Shown here: in pieces, positions 10,218 to 21,179 of the stretch
Layout: the number at the start of each line of letters is the position of its first letter
How positions within the stretch are numbered: position 1 is the first letter of the stretch
Assembly: GCF_001425625.1 (NCBI RefSeq)
Contig: NZ_LMCP01000015.1
Span: 51,206-115,205, forward strand
Length of the DNA: 64,000 nt
Reading direction: 5' to 3'
DNA from: Mesorhizobium sp. Root102
GTDB taxonomy: Bacteria; Pseudomonadota; Alphaproteobacteria; Rhizobiales; Rhizobiaceae
Notes under the pieces: model-generated
Told to the model about the DNA's origin: nothing
Seen by the model: only the letters and a program-made list of their open reading frames with translations
Database searches by the model: none
Position numbers and translations under genes: made by a program

Positions 10218-11048
10218 ATGCTCGAACGTCACATTGCCGATTGGGACAGCGCCTATGCCAACGGCGCGAACATCGCCGGCAGCGACCGCTGGCCAGCCGC
10301 CTGGGCGGAACCGGCGCAAGCGTTTCGCAATGCGCTTTCGGCAGAGGGCCGGGCACGGCTCGACATTGCCTATGGTGACGGACCGCGCAATCGGTTCGAT
10401 CTTTTCCTTCCCAAGGCCGCTCCCAAGGGGCTCGTGGTGTTCATCCATGGCGGTTACTGGCTGGAGTCCGACAAGAGTACCTGGTCGCACCTAGCCAATG
10501 GCGCGGTCGGCAATGGCTTCGCCGTGGCGATGCCCTCCTACACGCTGTGCCCGGACATACGCATCGCCGGCATCGTCAGCGAAATCGGTGCGGCGATCGG
10601 CAAGGCAGCGGCAATGGTCGGGGGACCGCTGATGCTGACCGGACATTCGGCCGGCGGCCATCTTGCCAGCCGCATGATAACGACAACCACGCCTCTGACG
10701 GCCGATGTGGCGCGGCGCATACGCCATGTCGTTTCAATCTCAGGCGTTCATGATTTGCGTCCGATCATGCGCACCGAGATGAACGCGACACTGGCCATCG
10801 AGGAGAAGGAGGCGCTGGCGGAAAGCCCGGCCCTGCTGCGTCCCATGAATGGGACCCGCATCACTTGCTGGGCCGGTGGTGGCGAGCGCGCCGAGTTCCT
10901 GCGCCAGAATGCGTTGCTTGCCAACATCTGGACCGGCCTTGGCGCCACCACCAGCGCCGTGGTCGTGCCCGATCGGCATCATTTCGATATTGTCGACGGC
11001 CTTGCCGATCCGGCGCATCCGCTGACCCGGACGTTGATCTCGGAATAG
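10218..11048 (+). CDS. alpha/beta-hydrolase, probable kynurenine formamidase (KFase type)
   Basis: Predicted serine hydrolase of 276 residues, starting at ATG 10218 behind GGGGGAGG. It has HGGYW at residues 77-81 (oxyanion-hole motif) and GHSAG at 142-146 with nucleophile Ser144. A histidine segment (VVPDRHHFDIVDGL) lies near the C-terminus. HGG-x-W is the signature of the animal and yeast type of N-formylkynurenine formamidase, whereas classical bacterial KynB is an unrelated metal-dependent cyclase-like protein. Its position divergent from kynA and kynU makes hydrolysis of N-formylkynurenine the likely role. It could also be another arylesterase. The following moeA is convergent. Confidence 0.75.
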   Translation: MLERHIADWDSAYANGANIAGSDRWPAAWAEPAQAFRNALSAEGRARLDIAYGDGPRNRFDLFLPKAAPKGLVVFIHGGYWLESDKSTWSHLANGAVGNGFAVAMPSYTLCPDIRIAGIVSEIGAAIGKAAAMVGGPLMLTGHSAGGHLASRMITTTTPLTADVARRIRHVVSISGVHDLRPIMRTEMNATLAIEEKEALAESPALLRPMNGTRITCWAGGGERAEFLRQNALLANIWTGLGATTSAVVVPDRHHFDIVDGLADPAHPLTRTLISE

Positions 11049-11096
11049 AGCCAAGATCATTTTATCTTCTGTTATTAATGGCTTGCCTGCGATTCC

Positions 11097-12302
11097 TCAG
11101 CGCAGCATCAGCACGCTGCAAGCTTCGCCCGCAGCCGCTGCCGGGGCAAACGGCGCCCGCACGATCAGCCCGTTGGCGTCGGCCAGCATTCTCAGCATCG
11201 AGGAATCCTGGATTCCGAACGGCGTCGCCACCAGCGCGCCGTCATCTTCCCTGACCACGGCCCGCACATAGTCCTGGCGCAGGTCGTTGGCCGGCATTGC
11301 GGTGCCCAATCGCGCCGGGCGTATGTCCTGTCGATGATTGCGGCCGCCGAGCCGCGCCAGCAGCGGCTTCAGGAACAGCTGCGAGCAGACCAGGCTCGCC
11401 ACCGGGTTGCCGGGCAGGCCGATGCACCTGATATCGCCGAGGCGCCCGAACATCAGCGGCTTGCCGGGGCGCATGGCGATCTTCCAGAAGCCGAGCGTCA
11501 TACCTTCGCCGGTCAGTACGTCGTGGATCAGGTCGTGATCGCCGACCGAGGCGCCACCAAGCGTGACGATGACGTCCGCACCGGCCGCAACCGCTTGTCT
11601 GACCAGCGCGGCGATGGCCTCCTTGCGATCGGCGGCAATGCCGAGATCGAGCGCGCGGGCGCCGACCGATTGCGCTGTCGCGGCGACACCATAGGCATTG
11701 GAGGAGACGATCTGGTCCGGCCCGAGATCGCTGCCGGGCGGCAACAATTCGTCGCCGGTGGCGATGATGGCTACCAGCGGCCGTTTTACCACGCTGACCC
11801 GGGGATGGTTGGCCGATGCCGCCAACGAGAGCGCCGCCGGGTCGAGCACGCGGCCTTGTTCCAGCAGCGCGTCGCCTTTCGAAAAGTCGAGGCCGATGCG
11901 GCGGATGTTGCGTCCTTCAGCGGTGGGTTCGATCACTTCGATGTCGCCGTCACCGAGATCCCGGACATTTTCCTGGATGACGATGGTATCGGCGCCTTCG
12001 GGCAGCGGCGCGCCGGTGAAGATGCGCACGGCCTGTGCCTTGCCGACCGTGCCGTCAAAACCACGCCCGGCCGGCGCCATGCCGATCACTGAAAGCCGCG
12101 ACGGCACCGACGCCACATCCTTGGCGCGGGCCGCGTAGCCATCCATGGCGGAAGCATTGAAAGGCGGTTGGGTGCGCAGCGAGACGACCGGTTCCGCCAG
12201 CACGCGATCCGCGGCCTCGAAGAGCGGAACGCTTTCACCGGCCAGCGGCGCAGCGCCTTCCAGCAGGCGCTCGAGCGCCTCGGCGACCGGAACCAGCGCC
12301 AT
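11097..12302 (-). CDS. moeA: molybdopterin molybdenumtransferase
   Basis: Inserts molybdate into adenylylated molybdopterin, the last step of basic molybdenum cofactor synthesis. The start at ATG 12302 shares one base with the moaC stop (TAATG), giving 401 residues, the family length. Visible family stretches are NASAMDGYA near residue 60, the central MoCF-biosynthesis domain with TGDELLPPGS and TLGGASVGDHDL, and the C-terminal domain IV. It is the last gene of the ppiD-trpD-trpC-moaC-moeA run. Its overlap with moaC makes coupled translation very likely. Confidence 0.95.
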   Translation of the reverse strand: MALVPVAEALERLLEGAAPLAGESVPLFEAADRVLAEPVVSLRTQPPFNASAMDGYAARAKDVASVPSRLSVIGMAPAGRGFDGTVGKAQAVRIFTGAPLPEGADTIVIQENVRDLGDGDIEVIEPTAEGRNIRRIGLDFSKGDALLEQGRVLDPAALSLAASANHPRVSVVKRPLVAIIATGDELLPPGSDLGPDQIVSSNAYGVAATAQSVGARALDLGIAADRKEAIAALVRQAVAAGADVIVTLGGASVGDHDLIHDVLTGEGMTLGFWKIAMRPGKPLMFGRLGDIRCIGLPGNPVASLVCSQLFLKPLLARLGGRNHRQDIRPARLGTAMPANDLRQDYVRAVVREDDGALVATPFGIQDSSMLRMLADANGLIVRAPFAPAAAAGEACSVLMLR

Positions 12303-12784
12303 TAGGAACTCGCCTTGTAGTCGCCCGACTTGCCGCCGGTTTTTTCGACCAACCGGATGCCGGAGATGACCATCGCACGATCCACCGCCTTGGCCATGTC
12401 GTAGATGGTCAGGCAAGCCACAGAGGCGGCCGTCAAAGCTTCCATCTCTACGCCCGTCTTGCCGGTGACACGCGCAAGTGCTGTGACTTTCAGGCCGGGC
12501 AAAGCATGGTCCGGCTCGATGTCGACGGAAACCTTGGTCAGCAGCAGCGGATGGCAGAGCGGGATCAGTTCATGGGTCTTCTTAGCCGCCATGATGCCGG
12601 CGATCCGCGCGGTGCCGAGCACGTCGCCCTTCTTGGCGTTGCCGGCGAGGATCATCTTCAGGGTCTCGGGCTGCATCGCGACAAAGCCTTCGGCGATTGC
12701 CGTGCGCGTCGTCTCTGCCTTGTCGCCGACATCGACCATGTTGGCCTCGCCCTGGGCGCCAAGATGGGTGAGGGTGGCAGTCAT
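12302..12784 (-). CDS. moaC: cyclic pyranopterin monophosphate synthase
   Basis: Converts the MoaA product 3',8-cyclo-GTP into cyclic pyranopterin monophosphate. It is 160 residues, the usual size. The conserved [18 protein letters not shown] segment and the C-terminal [10 protein letters not shown] region with the KTGGKSG ending are visible. The start lies two bases after the trpC stop and the gene ends inside the moeA start codon, so all three are probably on one mRNA. moaA, which feeds it substrate, lies about 29 kb away at 41.2-42.2 kb. Confidence 0.96.
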   Translation of the reverse strand: MTATLTHLGAQGEANMVDVGDKAETTRTAIAEGFVAMQPETLKMILAGNAKKGDVLGTARIAGIMAAKKTHELIPLCHPLLLTKVSVDIEPDHALPGLKVTALARVTGKTGVEMEALTAASVACLTIYDMAKAVDRAMVISGIRLVEKTGGKSGDYKASS

Positions 12785-12786
12785 TG

Positions 12787-13599
12787 TCAGATAACCTCGA
12801 CTGGCGCCTTGCCTGTCAGCAGCAGGTGCGTCGCCGTGGTGACGTCCTGCTGCCGCATCAGGCTCTCGCCGACAAGGAACGTGCCGATGTCGCTCTTTTG
12901 CAGTCTGAGGCAGTCGTTATGCGAGAAAATACCGCTCTCGCTGACCAGCAAGCGGTCGGCCGGCACCATCGTCGCCAGCCGCACCGAAGTGTCGAGGCTG
13001 GTCTCGAATGTGCGCAGATTGCGGTTATTGATGCCGATCAGCCGCGACGACAGTTTTAGCGCGCGCTGTGTCTCGGCCTCGTCATGCACTTCGATCAGCG
13101 CATCCATGCCGAGTTCGAACGCTGTCGTTTCGAGGTCGCTGGCCAGGGCGTCGTCGACGCTTGCCATGATGATCAGGATGGCATCCGCGCCCCAGGCGCG
13201 GGCTTCGAAGACCTGATACGGATCGAACAGGAAATCCTTGCGCAGCGCGGGCAGGGCGACGGCGGCTCGCGCCCTGGTGAGAAACTCCGGCGCGCCCTGG
13301 AAGGACGGCGCGTCGGTCAGCACTGAAAGACAGGCAGCACCACCCTTGGCATAGGCCTGCGCCAGCGCCGGCGGGTCGAAATCGGCACGGATCAGGCCCT
13401 TGGACGGGCTCGCCTTCTTGATCTCGGCGATCAGCGCAAAGGCGCCGGATTTGCGCTTCGCTTCGAGCGCGGCAAGAAAGCCGCGCGGTGCGTCCGCATC
13501 CTTCGCCCGCGCCTTGATTTCGGCGAGCGGCACGCGTGCTTTTGCCGCCGCGATCTCATCGCGCTTGTAGGCCTCGATTTTGCGAAGAATGTCAGACAC
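12787..13599 (-). CDS. trpC: indole-3-glycerol phosphate synthase
   Basis: TIM-barrel enzyme of tryptophan synthesis that closes the indole ring. It is 270 residues, a monofunctional TrpC without fused TrpF. The phosphate- and substrate-binding stretches [26 protein letters not shown] and the late [12 protein letters not shown] are typical. It lies three bases after trpD and two before moaC on the same strand. The arrangement trpD-trpC-moaC-moeA is a recognised alphaproteobacterial gene order. Confidence 0.97.
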   Translation of the reverse strand: MSDILRKIEAYKRDEIAAAKARVPLAEIKARAKDADAPRGFLAALEAKRKSGAFALIAEIKKASPSKGLIRADFDPPALAQAYAKGGAACLSVLTDAPSFQGAPEFLTRARAAVALPALRKDFLFDPYQVFEARAWGADAILIIMASVDDALASDLETTAFELGMDALIEVHDEAETQRALKLSSRLIGINNRNLRTFETSLDTSVRLATMVPADRLLVSESGIFSHNDCLRLQKSDIGTFLVGESLMRQQDVTTATHLLLTGKAPVEVI

Positions 13600-13602
13600 G
13601 TT

Positions 13603-14613
13603 TTATCCGTTCGAAATCTCGACCAGCCTGTCGAGCACTTGCAGGGCCCGGCCGCTGTCGATGGCCTGTACGGCTGCCGCGATGCCGTCGGTTAGCGTCG
13701 TCGCCTTGCCGGCCACCACCAGCCCGGCGCCGGCATTCATCAGCACGGTGTCCCGGTAGGCGCCGGCAGCGCCGCCCAGCATGTCGCGCAATGCCTTGGC
13801 GTTGTAGGCCGCGTCACCGCCGCGCAATTCATCCTTGGTATGGCGCGCCAGCCCAACCACTTCGGGCGTCAGCGTGAAGCTGCGGATCTCGCCGCCGATC
13901 AGTTCGGCCACCTGCGTCTCGCCGGTGGTGGTGATCTCGTCATAGCCGTCGCCGTGGACAACCCAGGCATGCTCGGTGCCCAGCGCCTTCAGCGTCTCGG
14001 CCACCGGCAGGATCCACTCCGGCAGGAACACGCCGACCATCTGCCGCTTGACACCGGCAGGATTGGAAAGAGGCCCTAGCAGATTGAAGATGGTGCGGGT
14101 GCCGAGTTCGACGCGGGTCGGACCGACATGCTTCATCGCCGGATGGTGCGCGGGCGCGAACATGAAACCGACGCCTGCCTCATGGATGCAGCGGCCGATG
14201 AATTCGGGCGAGATGTCGATCTTGACGCCGAGCGCAACCAGCACGTCGGCGGCTCCTGTCAGAGACGACAGACCACGATTGCCATGCTTGGCGACCGGTA
14301 CACCGCTGCCGGCAATGACGAAGGCCGATGCCGTCGAAATGTTGACGCTGTGGGAATTGTCGCCGCCCGTGCCGACGATATCGATGGCGCCGTCCGGTGC
14401 GTCGACGCGCAGCATCTTGGCGCGCATAGTGGCGACGGCGCCGGAAATCTCGCTCACCGTCTCGCCGCGCACGCGCAACGCCATCAGGAAGCCGCCGATC
14501 TGGCCGGGCGTGGCGTCACCCGACATGATGATGTCGAAGGCCTCGCGCGCTTCCTCGAAGGAAAGCGCGCTTCCGGTCGCGACTTTGGCGATATGGGTTT
14601 TCAGCGCGCTCAT
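13603..14613 (-). CDS. trpD: anthranilate phosphoribosyltransferase
   Basis: Transfers the phosphoribosyl group of PRPP to anthranilate in tryptophan synthesis. It is 336 residues. The PRPP-binding segment [21 protein letters not shown] and the following [17 protein letters not shown] are clear. Its start codon overlaps the stop of the upstream ppiD by four bases (ATGA). No trpE or trpG is in the window. Anthranilate is both substrate here and product of the nearby kynU, so the two pathways would oppose each other if expressed together. Confidence 0.97.
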   Translation of the reverse strand: MSALKTHIAKVATGSALSFEEAREAFDIIMSGDATPGQIGGFLMALRVRGETVSEISGAVATMRAKMLRVDAPDGAIDIVGTGGDNSHSVNISTASAFVIAGSGVPVAKHGNRGLSSLTGAADVLVALGVKIDISPEFIGRCIHEAGVGFMFAPAHHPAMKHVGPTRVELGTRTIFNLLGPLSNPAGVKRQMVGVFLPEWILPVAETLKALGTEHAWVVHGDGYDEITTTGETQVAELIGGEIRSFTLTPEVVGLARHTKDELRGGDAAYNAKALRDMLGGAAGAYRDTVLMNAGAGLVVAGKATTLTDGIAAAVQAIDSGRALQVLDRLVEISNG

Positions 14614-16502
14614 CTTGTCGAGGCTTGGGCAACGGCGGCCTGATCGATGCGAACGTCGTACTGCGTTTGCAACTGCGCCACCAGTTGATCGAGCAGATCA
14701 TCCGACATGCCGGAAGTGAAGGATTTCTGCGCATCGTCCGGCACCGAGCTGGCATCGGCCCCCGCGGGCTCGAACACTTCGGCGACCTTGTACAGGATCT
14801 GCCCGTCGCCGGTGGGCGAGGGGATCAAGCCGGAGCCGCCTTCGCCGACGCCGAACATCGCTGCCGCACCCTCCTTGCCGAAATCGACATCGTCGGCCTC
14901 GCGCTTGACGCCGCGCTTGGTCTGCTTCTCCAGCTTGAGCTCACTGGCAATGACGTCGAGCGTGGCACCGGCCTTGAGCCGCTTTTCGAGCTCGTCCGCC
15001 TTGGCGGCGAGCCGCTTGGTGGTCTCGGCCGCCGTCCAGTCGGCGACGGCTTTCTGACGAACCTCGTCCAGCGTGCGGTCGCGAGCCGGCGTGACAGAAG
15101 CCACTTCGTAGAAGACAAAACCATTGTCCGCCGTGGTCAAAGGTTCGTTCTCCGTGCCGGGTTCGGCGTCGAAGACAGCCTTGATCAGCTCCGGCGATTG
15201 CGGCAGGTCCTTGACGATGCTTGCGTCGGGCCGCAGGCCGCTACGGTCGATGGCGTCGATGGTGATGAGCTTCAGCTTCAGCTTGGTGGCGGCGTCGGCC
15301 AGCGAACCGCCGGCGGCGCGGGTATCTTCATAGCGGTCACGCACGTCCAGAAGGATGCGGCTTGCCTCGCCCAGCGCCAGGTCCTTGCGGATCTGGTCGG
15401 ACACCTCGGTCAGCGGCTTCACCACCTCGGGCTTGATTTCGGTGACGCGCAGCAGCACCGGGCCAAAGGCGCCCTGCACGACCTGACTGACTTCATTGGC
15501 ATTGAGCGCGAAGGCTGCGTCGGCGACAGCCTTGTCGGCGATCTTGTCCTTGGCCAGCGTGCCGAGCAGCGTATCGGCCGGGGTCTTGCCTTCCGCAGTG
15601 ACGAGCTTGTCGAAGGTGGCGCCGGCCTTGAGCGAATCGAGCGCAGCCTTGGCCGCATCCGGCGTCTTGAACACAAGCTGCTCGATGGTGCGCAGTTCCG
15701 GCGTGGTGTAACGCGCCTTGTTCTTGTTGTAGTCGTCGCTGACTTGTTGGTCGGTGACGGCGGTCGTATCCATGATGTCGACCGGTTCAAGCCTGACATA
15801 GGAGAATTTGCGGTATTCGGGTGCCGCGTATGTCTTCTTGTTTGCTTCGAAATAGGCCGAAAGCACGCTGTCGGACGGCGCCTGGATCGGCTCGACCAGT
15901 GCCTTGGGCAGTATCAAATAGTCGATGGTGCGGTCTTCGCCGCGATAGAGCGCAACCGCCTTGAAGAAAGTTTCCGGAGCCTTGAGGCCATCCGAAACCG
16001 CCTCGACGATCTGCTGGCGCACTGCCACCTGGGCACGGTTCTTGAGATAATCCTCGGGCCGCATGCCAATCTGGCGCAGCATGTATTCGAATGTTTTGCG
16101 GTCGAACTGACCGCCTGGCCCCTTGAAGGCCGGATCTTCGCGCGTCAACTCGGCCAGCCGGTCCTTGGACAGTCCGAGGCCCAGCTTGCGGGCCTGTTCA
16201 TCGAGGACGGCGCCCGAGACGAGCTGGGCCAGCACCTGGTTGTCGACGCCGAGCGCCTTTGCCTGTTCGTGGCTGAGACGCTGGCCGAACTGCTGCGACA
16301 TGACGGCGAGCTGGCGATCATAGGCGAGGCGGTATTCGTTGATCGACACTTTGGTGCCGCCGGCGGTTATGACCGAATCATGGCCGGCGAAACCGCCCAT
16401 CAGCCGTCCGGAAATGCCCCAGACCAAAAAGCTGAGCACCAGCAACACCAACAGCCCCTTCGCGACCCAGGTGCCTGCCGCGCTTCTCAATATACCAAGC
16501 AT
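14610..16502 (-). CDS. PpiD-like periplasmic peptidyl-prolyl isomerase/chaperone
   Basis: Predicted membrane-anchored periplasmic folding factor of the SurA/PpiD family. The start is ATG 16502 ([12 protein letters not shown]), giving 630 residues; longer forms run into the tpiA region and are implausible. One N-terminal transmembrane anchor spans about residues 13-35, followed by a SurA-like N-domain at about 40-190 and a parvulin-type rotamase region at about 260-370 ([18 protein letters not shown] to [15 protein letters not shown]). A C-terminal helical part follows. The gene opens the trp-moa run and overlaps trpD by four bases. It is divergent from tpiA. Confidence 0.9.
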   Translation of the reverse strand: MLGILRSAAGTWVAKGLLVLLVLSFLVWGISGRLMGGFAGHDSVITAGGTKVSINEYRLAYDRQLAVMSQQFGQRLSHEQAKALGVDNQVLAQLVSGAVLDEQARKLGLGLSKDRLAELTREDPAFKGPGGQFDRKTFEYMLRQIGMRPEDYLKNRAQVAVRQQIVEAVSDGLKAPETFFKAVALYRGEDRTIDYLILPKALVEPIQAPSDSVLSAYFEANKKTYAAPEYRKFSYVRLEPVDIMDTTAVTDQQVSDDYNKNKARYTTPELRTIEQLVFKTPDAAKAALDSLKAGATFDKLVTAEGKTPADTLLGTLAKDKIADKAVADAAFALNANEVSQVVQGAFGPVLLRVTEIKPEVVKPLTEVSDQIRKDLALGEASRILLDVRDRYEDTRAAGGSLADAATKLKLKLITIDAIDRSGLRPDASIVKDLPQSPELIKAVFDAEPGTENEPLTTADNGFVFYEVASVTPARDRTLDEVRQKAVADWTAAETTKRLAAKADELEKRLKAGATLDVIASELKLEKQTKRGVKREADDVDFGKEGAAAMFGVGEGGSGLIPSPTGDGQILYKVAEVFEPAGADASSVPDDAQKSFTSGMSDDLLDQLVAQLQTQYDVRIDQAAVAQASTR

Positions 16503-16646
16503 TTTTACTTCCGATTTATGCGCATTTTCGCATGCGCCGAGTCTGAAACAAGCGCAATAGCGCCCTTCCGGTCCACTGTCGATTGCTTTGTGGCCTGATT
16601 TTGGTAGTGAGAGCCAGAGCCCGATATCGCCCGGAGAAGCAAACCC

Positions 16647-17414
16647 ATGACACCAGGAATTCGCCCGCTCGTCGCCGGCAACTGGAAAATGAACGGCACC
16701 AATGCCTCGCTCAACGAGCTCAGGATGATCGGCAACGGTTTCATGAGTGGGCTCGATGCGGAGACCGAAGCGCTGGTTTGCGTTCCCGCGACCCTGCTTG
16801 CCCACGCCGCGGAGATCCTTTCGCGCACGCCGGTGCATGCCGGCGGTGAGGATTGCCACACCAAGGAGAGCGGCGCCTACACCGGTTGCATCTCGGCGGA
16901 AATGCTGAAAGATGCGGGCGCGAGCCATGTCATTGTTGGCCATTCCGAATGCCGCGAGCAACGCGGCGAGGATGACGCGACGGTCCAGGCCAAGGCCTCC
17001 GCCGCCTGGCGCGCCGGGCTTGTGGCCATCATTTGCATTGGCGAGACGCAGCAGCAGCGTGAATCGGGCGCCGCGCTGGACGTGCTGTCGCGGCAGGTCG
17101 ACGGCTCGGTGCCGCCAAGCGCCACCCCGTCCAACACCATCATCGCCTATGAGCCGGTATGGGCGATCGGCACCGGCCTGACGCCGACCGCCGCCGATGT
17201 GGCCGAAGCACACGCACATATCCGCGCAAGGCTGTCGGAAAAACTCGGCAGCGTCGCGGCAAAGGTGCGCATTCTCTATGGCGGCTCGGTCAAACCCTCC
17301 AACGCGGTCGAACTGCTCGGCGTCAGGAATGTCGACGGCGCGCTGGTCGGCGGCGCCAGCCTGAAAGCAGCGGACTTTCTCGCCATCGCCGAGGCGTATC
17401 GCAATATTGCTTGA
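16647..17414 (+). CDS. tpiA: triose-phosphate isomerase
   Basis: Interconverts dihydroxyacetone phosphate and glyceraldehyde 3-phosphate in glycolysis. It is 255 residues. The substrate lysine lies in VAGNWKMNG (residues 8-16), the catalytic histidine in GHSECRE and the catalytic glutamate in [11 protein letters not shown]; the phosphate-binding GGSVKP segment is also present. GAGAAGC at 16634 serves as a plausible ribosome-binding site. The order tpiA, secG, pyrG is common in alphaproteobacteria. Confidence 0.97.
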   Translation: MTPGIRPLVAGNWKMNGTNASLNELRMIGNGFMSGLDAETEALVCVPATLLAHAAEILSRTPVHAGGEDCHTKESGAYTGCISAEMLKDAGASHVIVGHSECREQRGEDDATVQAKASAAWRAGLVAIICIGETQQQRESGAALDVLSRQVDGSVPPSATPSNTIIAYEPVWAIGTGLTPTAADVAEAHAHIRARLSEKLGSVAAKVRILYGGSVKPSNAVELLGVRNVDGALVGGASLKAADFLAIAEAYRNIA

Positions 17415-17584
17415 AGACATTCGCCCCGCCGGACAGGGCTTTCGGTGTCGGAAATCGTTGCAAAGGGCGGGTTGCTTCCCATATTCCGGCCACGGGCTTG
17501 GAAATGCCGTCAAAGCATTGTATTGAGCCGCCTCCAATTCACCGGTCGTGTCCGCGGCCGGGCAAGGCCTTGCCAGGATAAACT

Positions 17585-18055
17585 ATGGAAACCGTACTGA
17601 TCGTCATCCATCTCATGGTCGTGCTCGCCCTTGTCGGCGTGGTGCTGCTGCAGCGTTCCGAAGGCGGCGGCCTCGGCATCGGTGGCGGATCCGGCTTCAT
17701 GACCGCGCGTGGCGCGGCCAATGCGCTGACGCGTGCGACGGCGATCCTGGCGGCCGCCTTCTTCGCCACGTCGCTGACACTGTCGATCGTTGCCCGCTAC
17801 GGCGAGAAGCCGATCGACATCCTCGACCGCGTGCCGGCGACATCGGATGGTGCCGGCAAGGGTGTGCTCAACCAATTGCCCGGCACGACCACCCCGGCGC
17901 CTGCCGGCACCACCACGCCGACGCCGCCGTCCGGCAATGATGCCGCGGCTCCGGCGACTGCCCCGGCCACGGCGCCTGCGGCTGGTTCGACGCCGCCGAC
18001 AACCAATGGCGCCGCTCCCGCGGCGCCGGCGACCCCGCAGGTCCCGAACCAGTAG
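17585..18055 (+). CDS. secG: SecG, preprotein translocase subunit
   Basis: Small subunit of the SecYEG inner-membrane channel for protein export. The product has 156 residues. The first about 75 are a typical SecG: helix 1 at 4-22, the loop LLQRSEGGGLGIGGGSGFM and helix 2 at about 52-72. The rest is a long tail rich in Pro, Ala and Thr (about 75 residues) that is absent from E. coli SecG but common in rhizobial homologues. A stable hairpin follows the stop. Confidence 0.93.
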   Translation: METVLIVIHLMVVLALVGVVLLQRSEGGGLGIGGGSGFMTARGAANALTRATAILAAAFFATSLTLSIVARYGEKPIDILDRVPATSDGAGKGVLNQLPGTTTPAPAGTTTPTPPSGNDAAAPATAPATAPAAGSTPPTTNGAAPAAPATPQVPNQ

Positions 18056-18070
18056 TCTTCGGCGCCTTAA

Positions 18071-18105
18071 GCCGCGATCTGTGGTCGTTTGAACACAGTC
18101 GCGGC
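18071..18105 (+). terminator. stable hairpin after secG
   Basis: The arms GCCGCGA-CTGTG and CACAG-TCGCGGC pair with one unpaired T on one side and a loop of about ten bases. No T-tract follows on either strand. It may stabilise the 3' end or act as an inefficient terminator rather than a classical intrinsic one. Confidence 0.45.
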
Positions 18106-18266
18106 AAATGCAGCAAAATCACGAAGATTCGACTGGGTGAGGCGCGGCCCCACGCTTGAGGCGTCCGCGCTTATTCGACTATAGATTGCGCGCGGCATTT
18201 CCGGCGCCCTTGGGGGGCGCTGGGCGACGCCGTGGGCAACAAGCATAGAACGATCGGATCTTCGCC

Positions 18267-19391
18267 ATGCAGCTTCGCAGCTTCATCTTCCTGGGACTTT
18301 GCGCCGCACTCGGCATGAGTTCCCCAGCCTTCGCCGGTGCGCCGGCAAATATGGCCGCACCTTCAGTTGAGAAAACCGGCGCCATCAATGTCGCCGTCAA
18401 GAGTGATGCGTCGCAATTGAAGCTCCTCAAGAAGAAGAAAAACCCGACACCGGACGACCTCGCCCAGATCAAGAAGATCGAGGCCAAGATCGTTGCCGAC
18501 AAGGAGGCCGCCAAAGCCAAGGCACTCGAAGCCAGGAAACTGGCAATGCGCGAGGCGGCCAAGGCAAGGGCTGACGCGGAACGGCAGGCGTTCCTGGCGA
18601 AGAAGGGCAAGAGCGCACCGGCAACCGAGGTGGCCGATGCCAAGCCGGCCAAGAAACAGGCTGCCAAGATCATCGAGCCAATCGAACCGATCGCGCCGAT
18701 CCAGTCGGCAGAGCCGCTTCCGGCGGAGGCGATGAACGTCGCCTTGACCGGCAACAATGGCGAGCTGCGCAGTGAGGTCATCGGCCAGAAGCAGCCGAGC
18801 AGCGGCGGTCTGTTCGCCGGCCTCTTCGGCGGCACCTCGTCCTCTTCATCGATTTCATATCTCCCCGAGACACGGGCCCTCGACCAGGCTCTCGCCAAGA
18901 GAGAAGCCAAGAAGCAGTTCAAGGTGAAGCCGGAATTCGTGCCGCAGGACGTGGAATTCAGCGGTTACGATGCCGGCACCATCGTCATCGACACCAGCGC
19001 GCGACGCCTCTACCTCGTCGAATCGTCCTCCACCGCGCGCCGCTACGCCATTGCGGTCGGCCGCGAGGGCCTGCAGTTCAAGGGCACGGTCGCGGTCGGC
19101 GACAAGCAGGAATGGCCGCGTTGGATCCCGACGCTGGATATGCAGAAGCGCGAGCCGAAGCATTACGGCCAGTACAAGGATGGCATGCCCGGCGGTGGCC
19201 AGAATCCGCTCGGCGCGCGCGCCATCTATCTCTATGACGGCAAGAAGGACACGCATCTGCGCATCCACGGCACCATCGCGCCGCAGTCGATCGGAACCAG
19301 CGCCTCGAATGGCTGCTTCCGCATGATCAACGAGCACGTCATGGACCTCTACAGCCGCGTCAGGGTAGGCACCAAGGTCGTTATCATCTGA
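18267..19391 (+). CDS. L,D-transpeptidase (YkuD domain), secreted
   Basis: Predicted periplasmic enzyme that forms L,D-crosslinks in peptidoglycan or attaches proteins to it. It is 374 residues. A signal peptide at 1-24 ends in SPAFAGA. A highly charged Lys/Ala/Glu region at about 50-115 is likely a coiled coil. The YkuD domain runs from about residue 235 to the end, with His334 in RIHGT and catalytic Cys350 in SNGCFRM. The common motif has SHGC; here Asn replaces that histidine, a variant I believe is frequent in rhizobial paralogues. It lies between secG and pyrG and is followed by a good terminator. Confidence 0.9.
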   Translation: MQLRSFIFLGLCAALGMSSPAFAGAPANMAAPSVEKTGAINVAVKSDASQLKLLKKKKNPTPDDLAQIKKIEAKIVADKEAAKAKALEARKLAMREAAKARADAERQAFLAKKGKSAPATEVADAKPAKKQAAKIIEPIEPIAPIQSAEPLPAEAMNVALTGNNGELRSEVIGQKQPSSGGLFAGLFGGTSSSSSISYLPETRALDQALAKREAKKQFKVKPEFVPQDVEFSGYDAGTIVIDTSARRLYLVESSSTARRYAIAVGREGLQFKGTVAVGDKQEWPRWIPTLDMQKREPKHYGQYKDGMPGGGQNPLGARAIYLYDGKKDTHLRIHGTIAPQSIGTSASNGCFRMINEHVMDLYSRVRVGTKVVII

Positions 19392-19410
19392 CGTTTCCAT
19401 CATTCTGCCG

Positions 19411-19440
19411 AAAGGGCCGGCTCAGCCGGCCCTTTTGTTT
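19411..19440 (+). terminator. intrinsic terminator after the L,D-transpeptidase gene
   Basis: A perfect 8-bp stem GGGCCGGC/GCCGGCCC with a TCA loop (19414-19432) is followed directly by TTTTGTTTTG. It is placed 22 bases after the stop codon, so it should end this transcript before pyrG. Confidence 0.85.
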
Positions 19441-19525
19441 TGCCCTGTTCACGACCCGAGCGCCTTCTTGGGAAAAAGCCTTCGCGGCGGTTTTTTCTCT
19501 GGCGGAATCAATCCGGCCGCGTTAA

Positions 19526-21166
<1,641 letters not shown>

Positions 21167-21179
21167 CCGGCCGCGCTCG

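Noticed and set aside
14625-16598. Plus-strand open frame of about 657 codons opposite ppiD
   Set aside because: It is the mirror of the high-GC ppiD gene; the protein is rich in Gly, Arg, Asp and Gln, has no domain, and ppiD on the other strand has a complete domain structure and an overlap with trpD.
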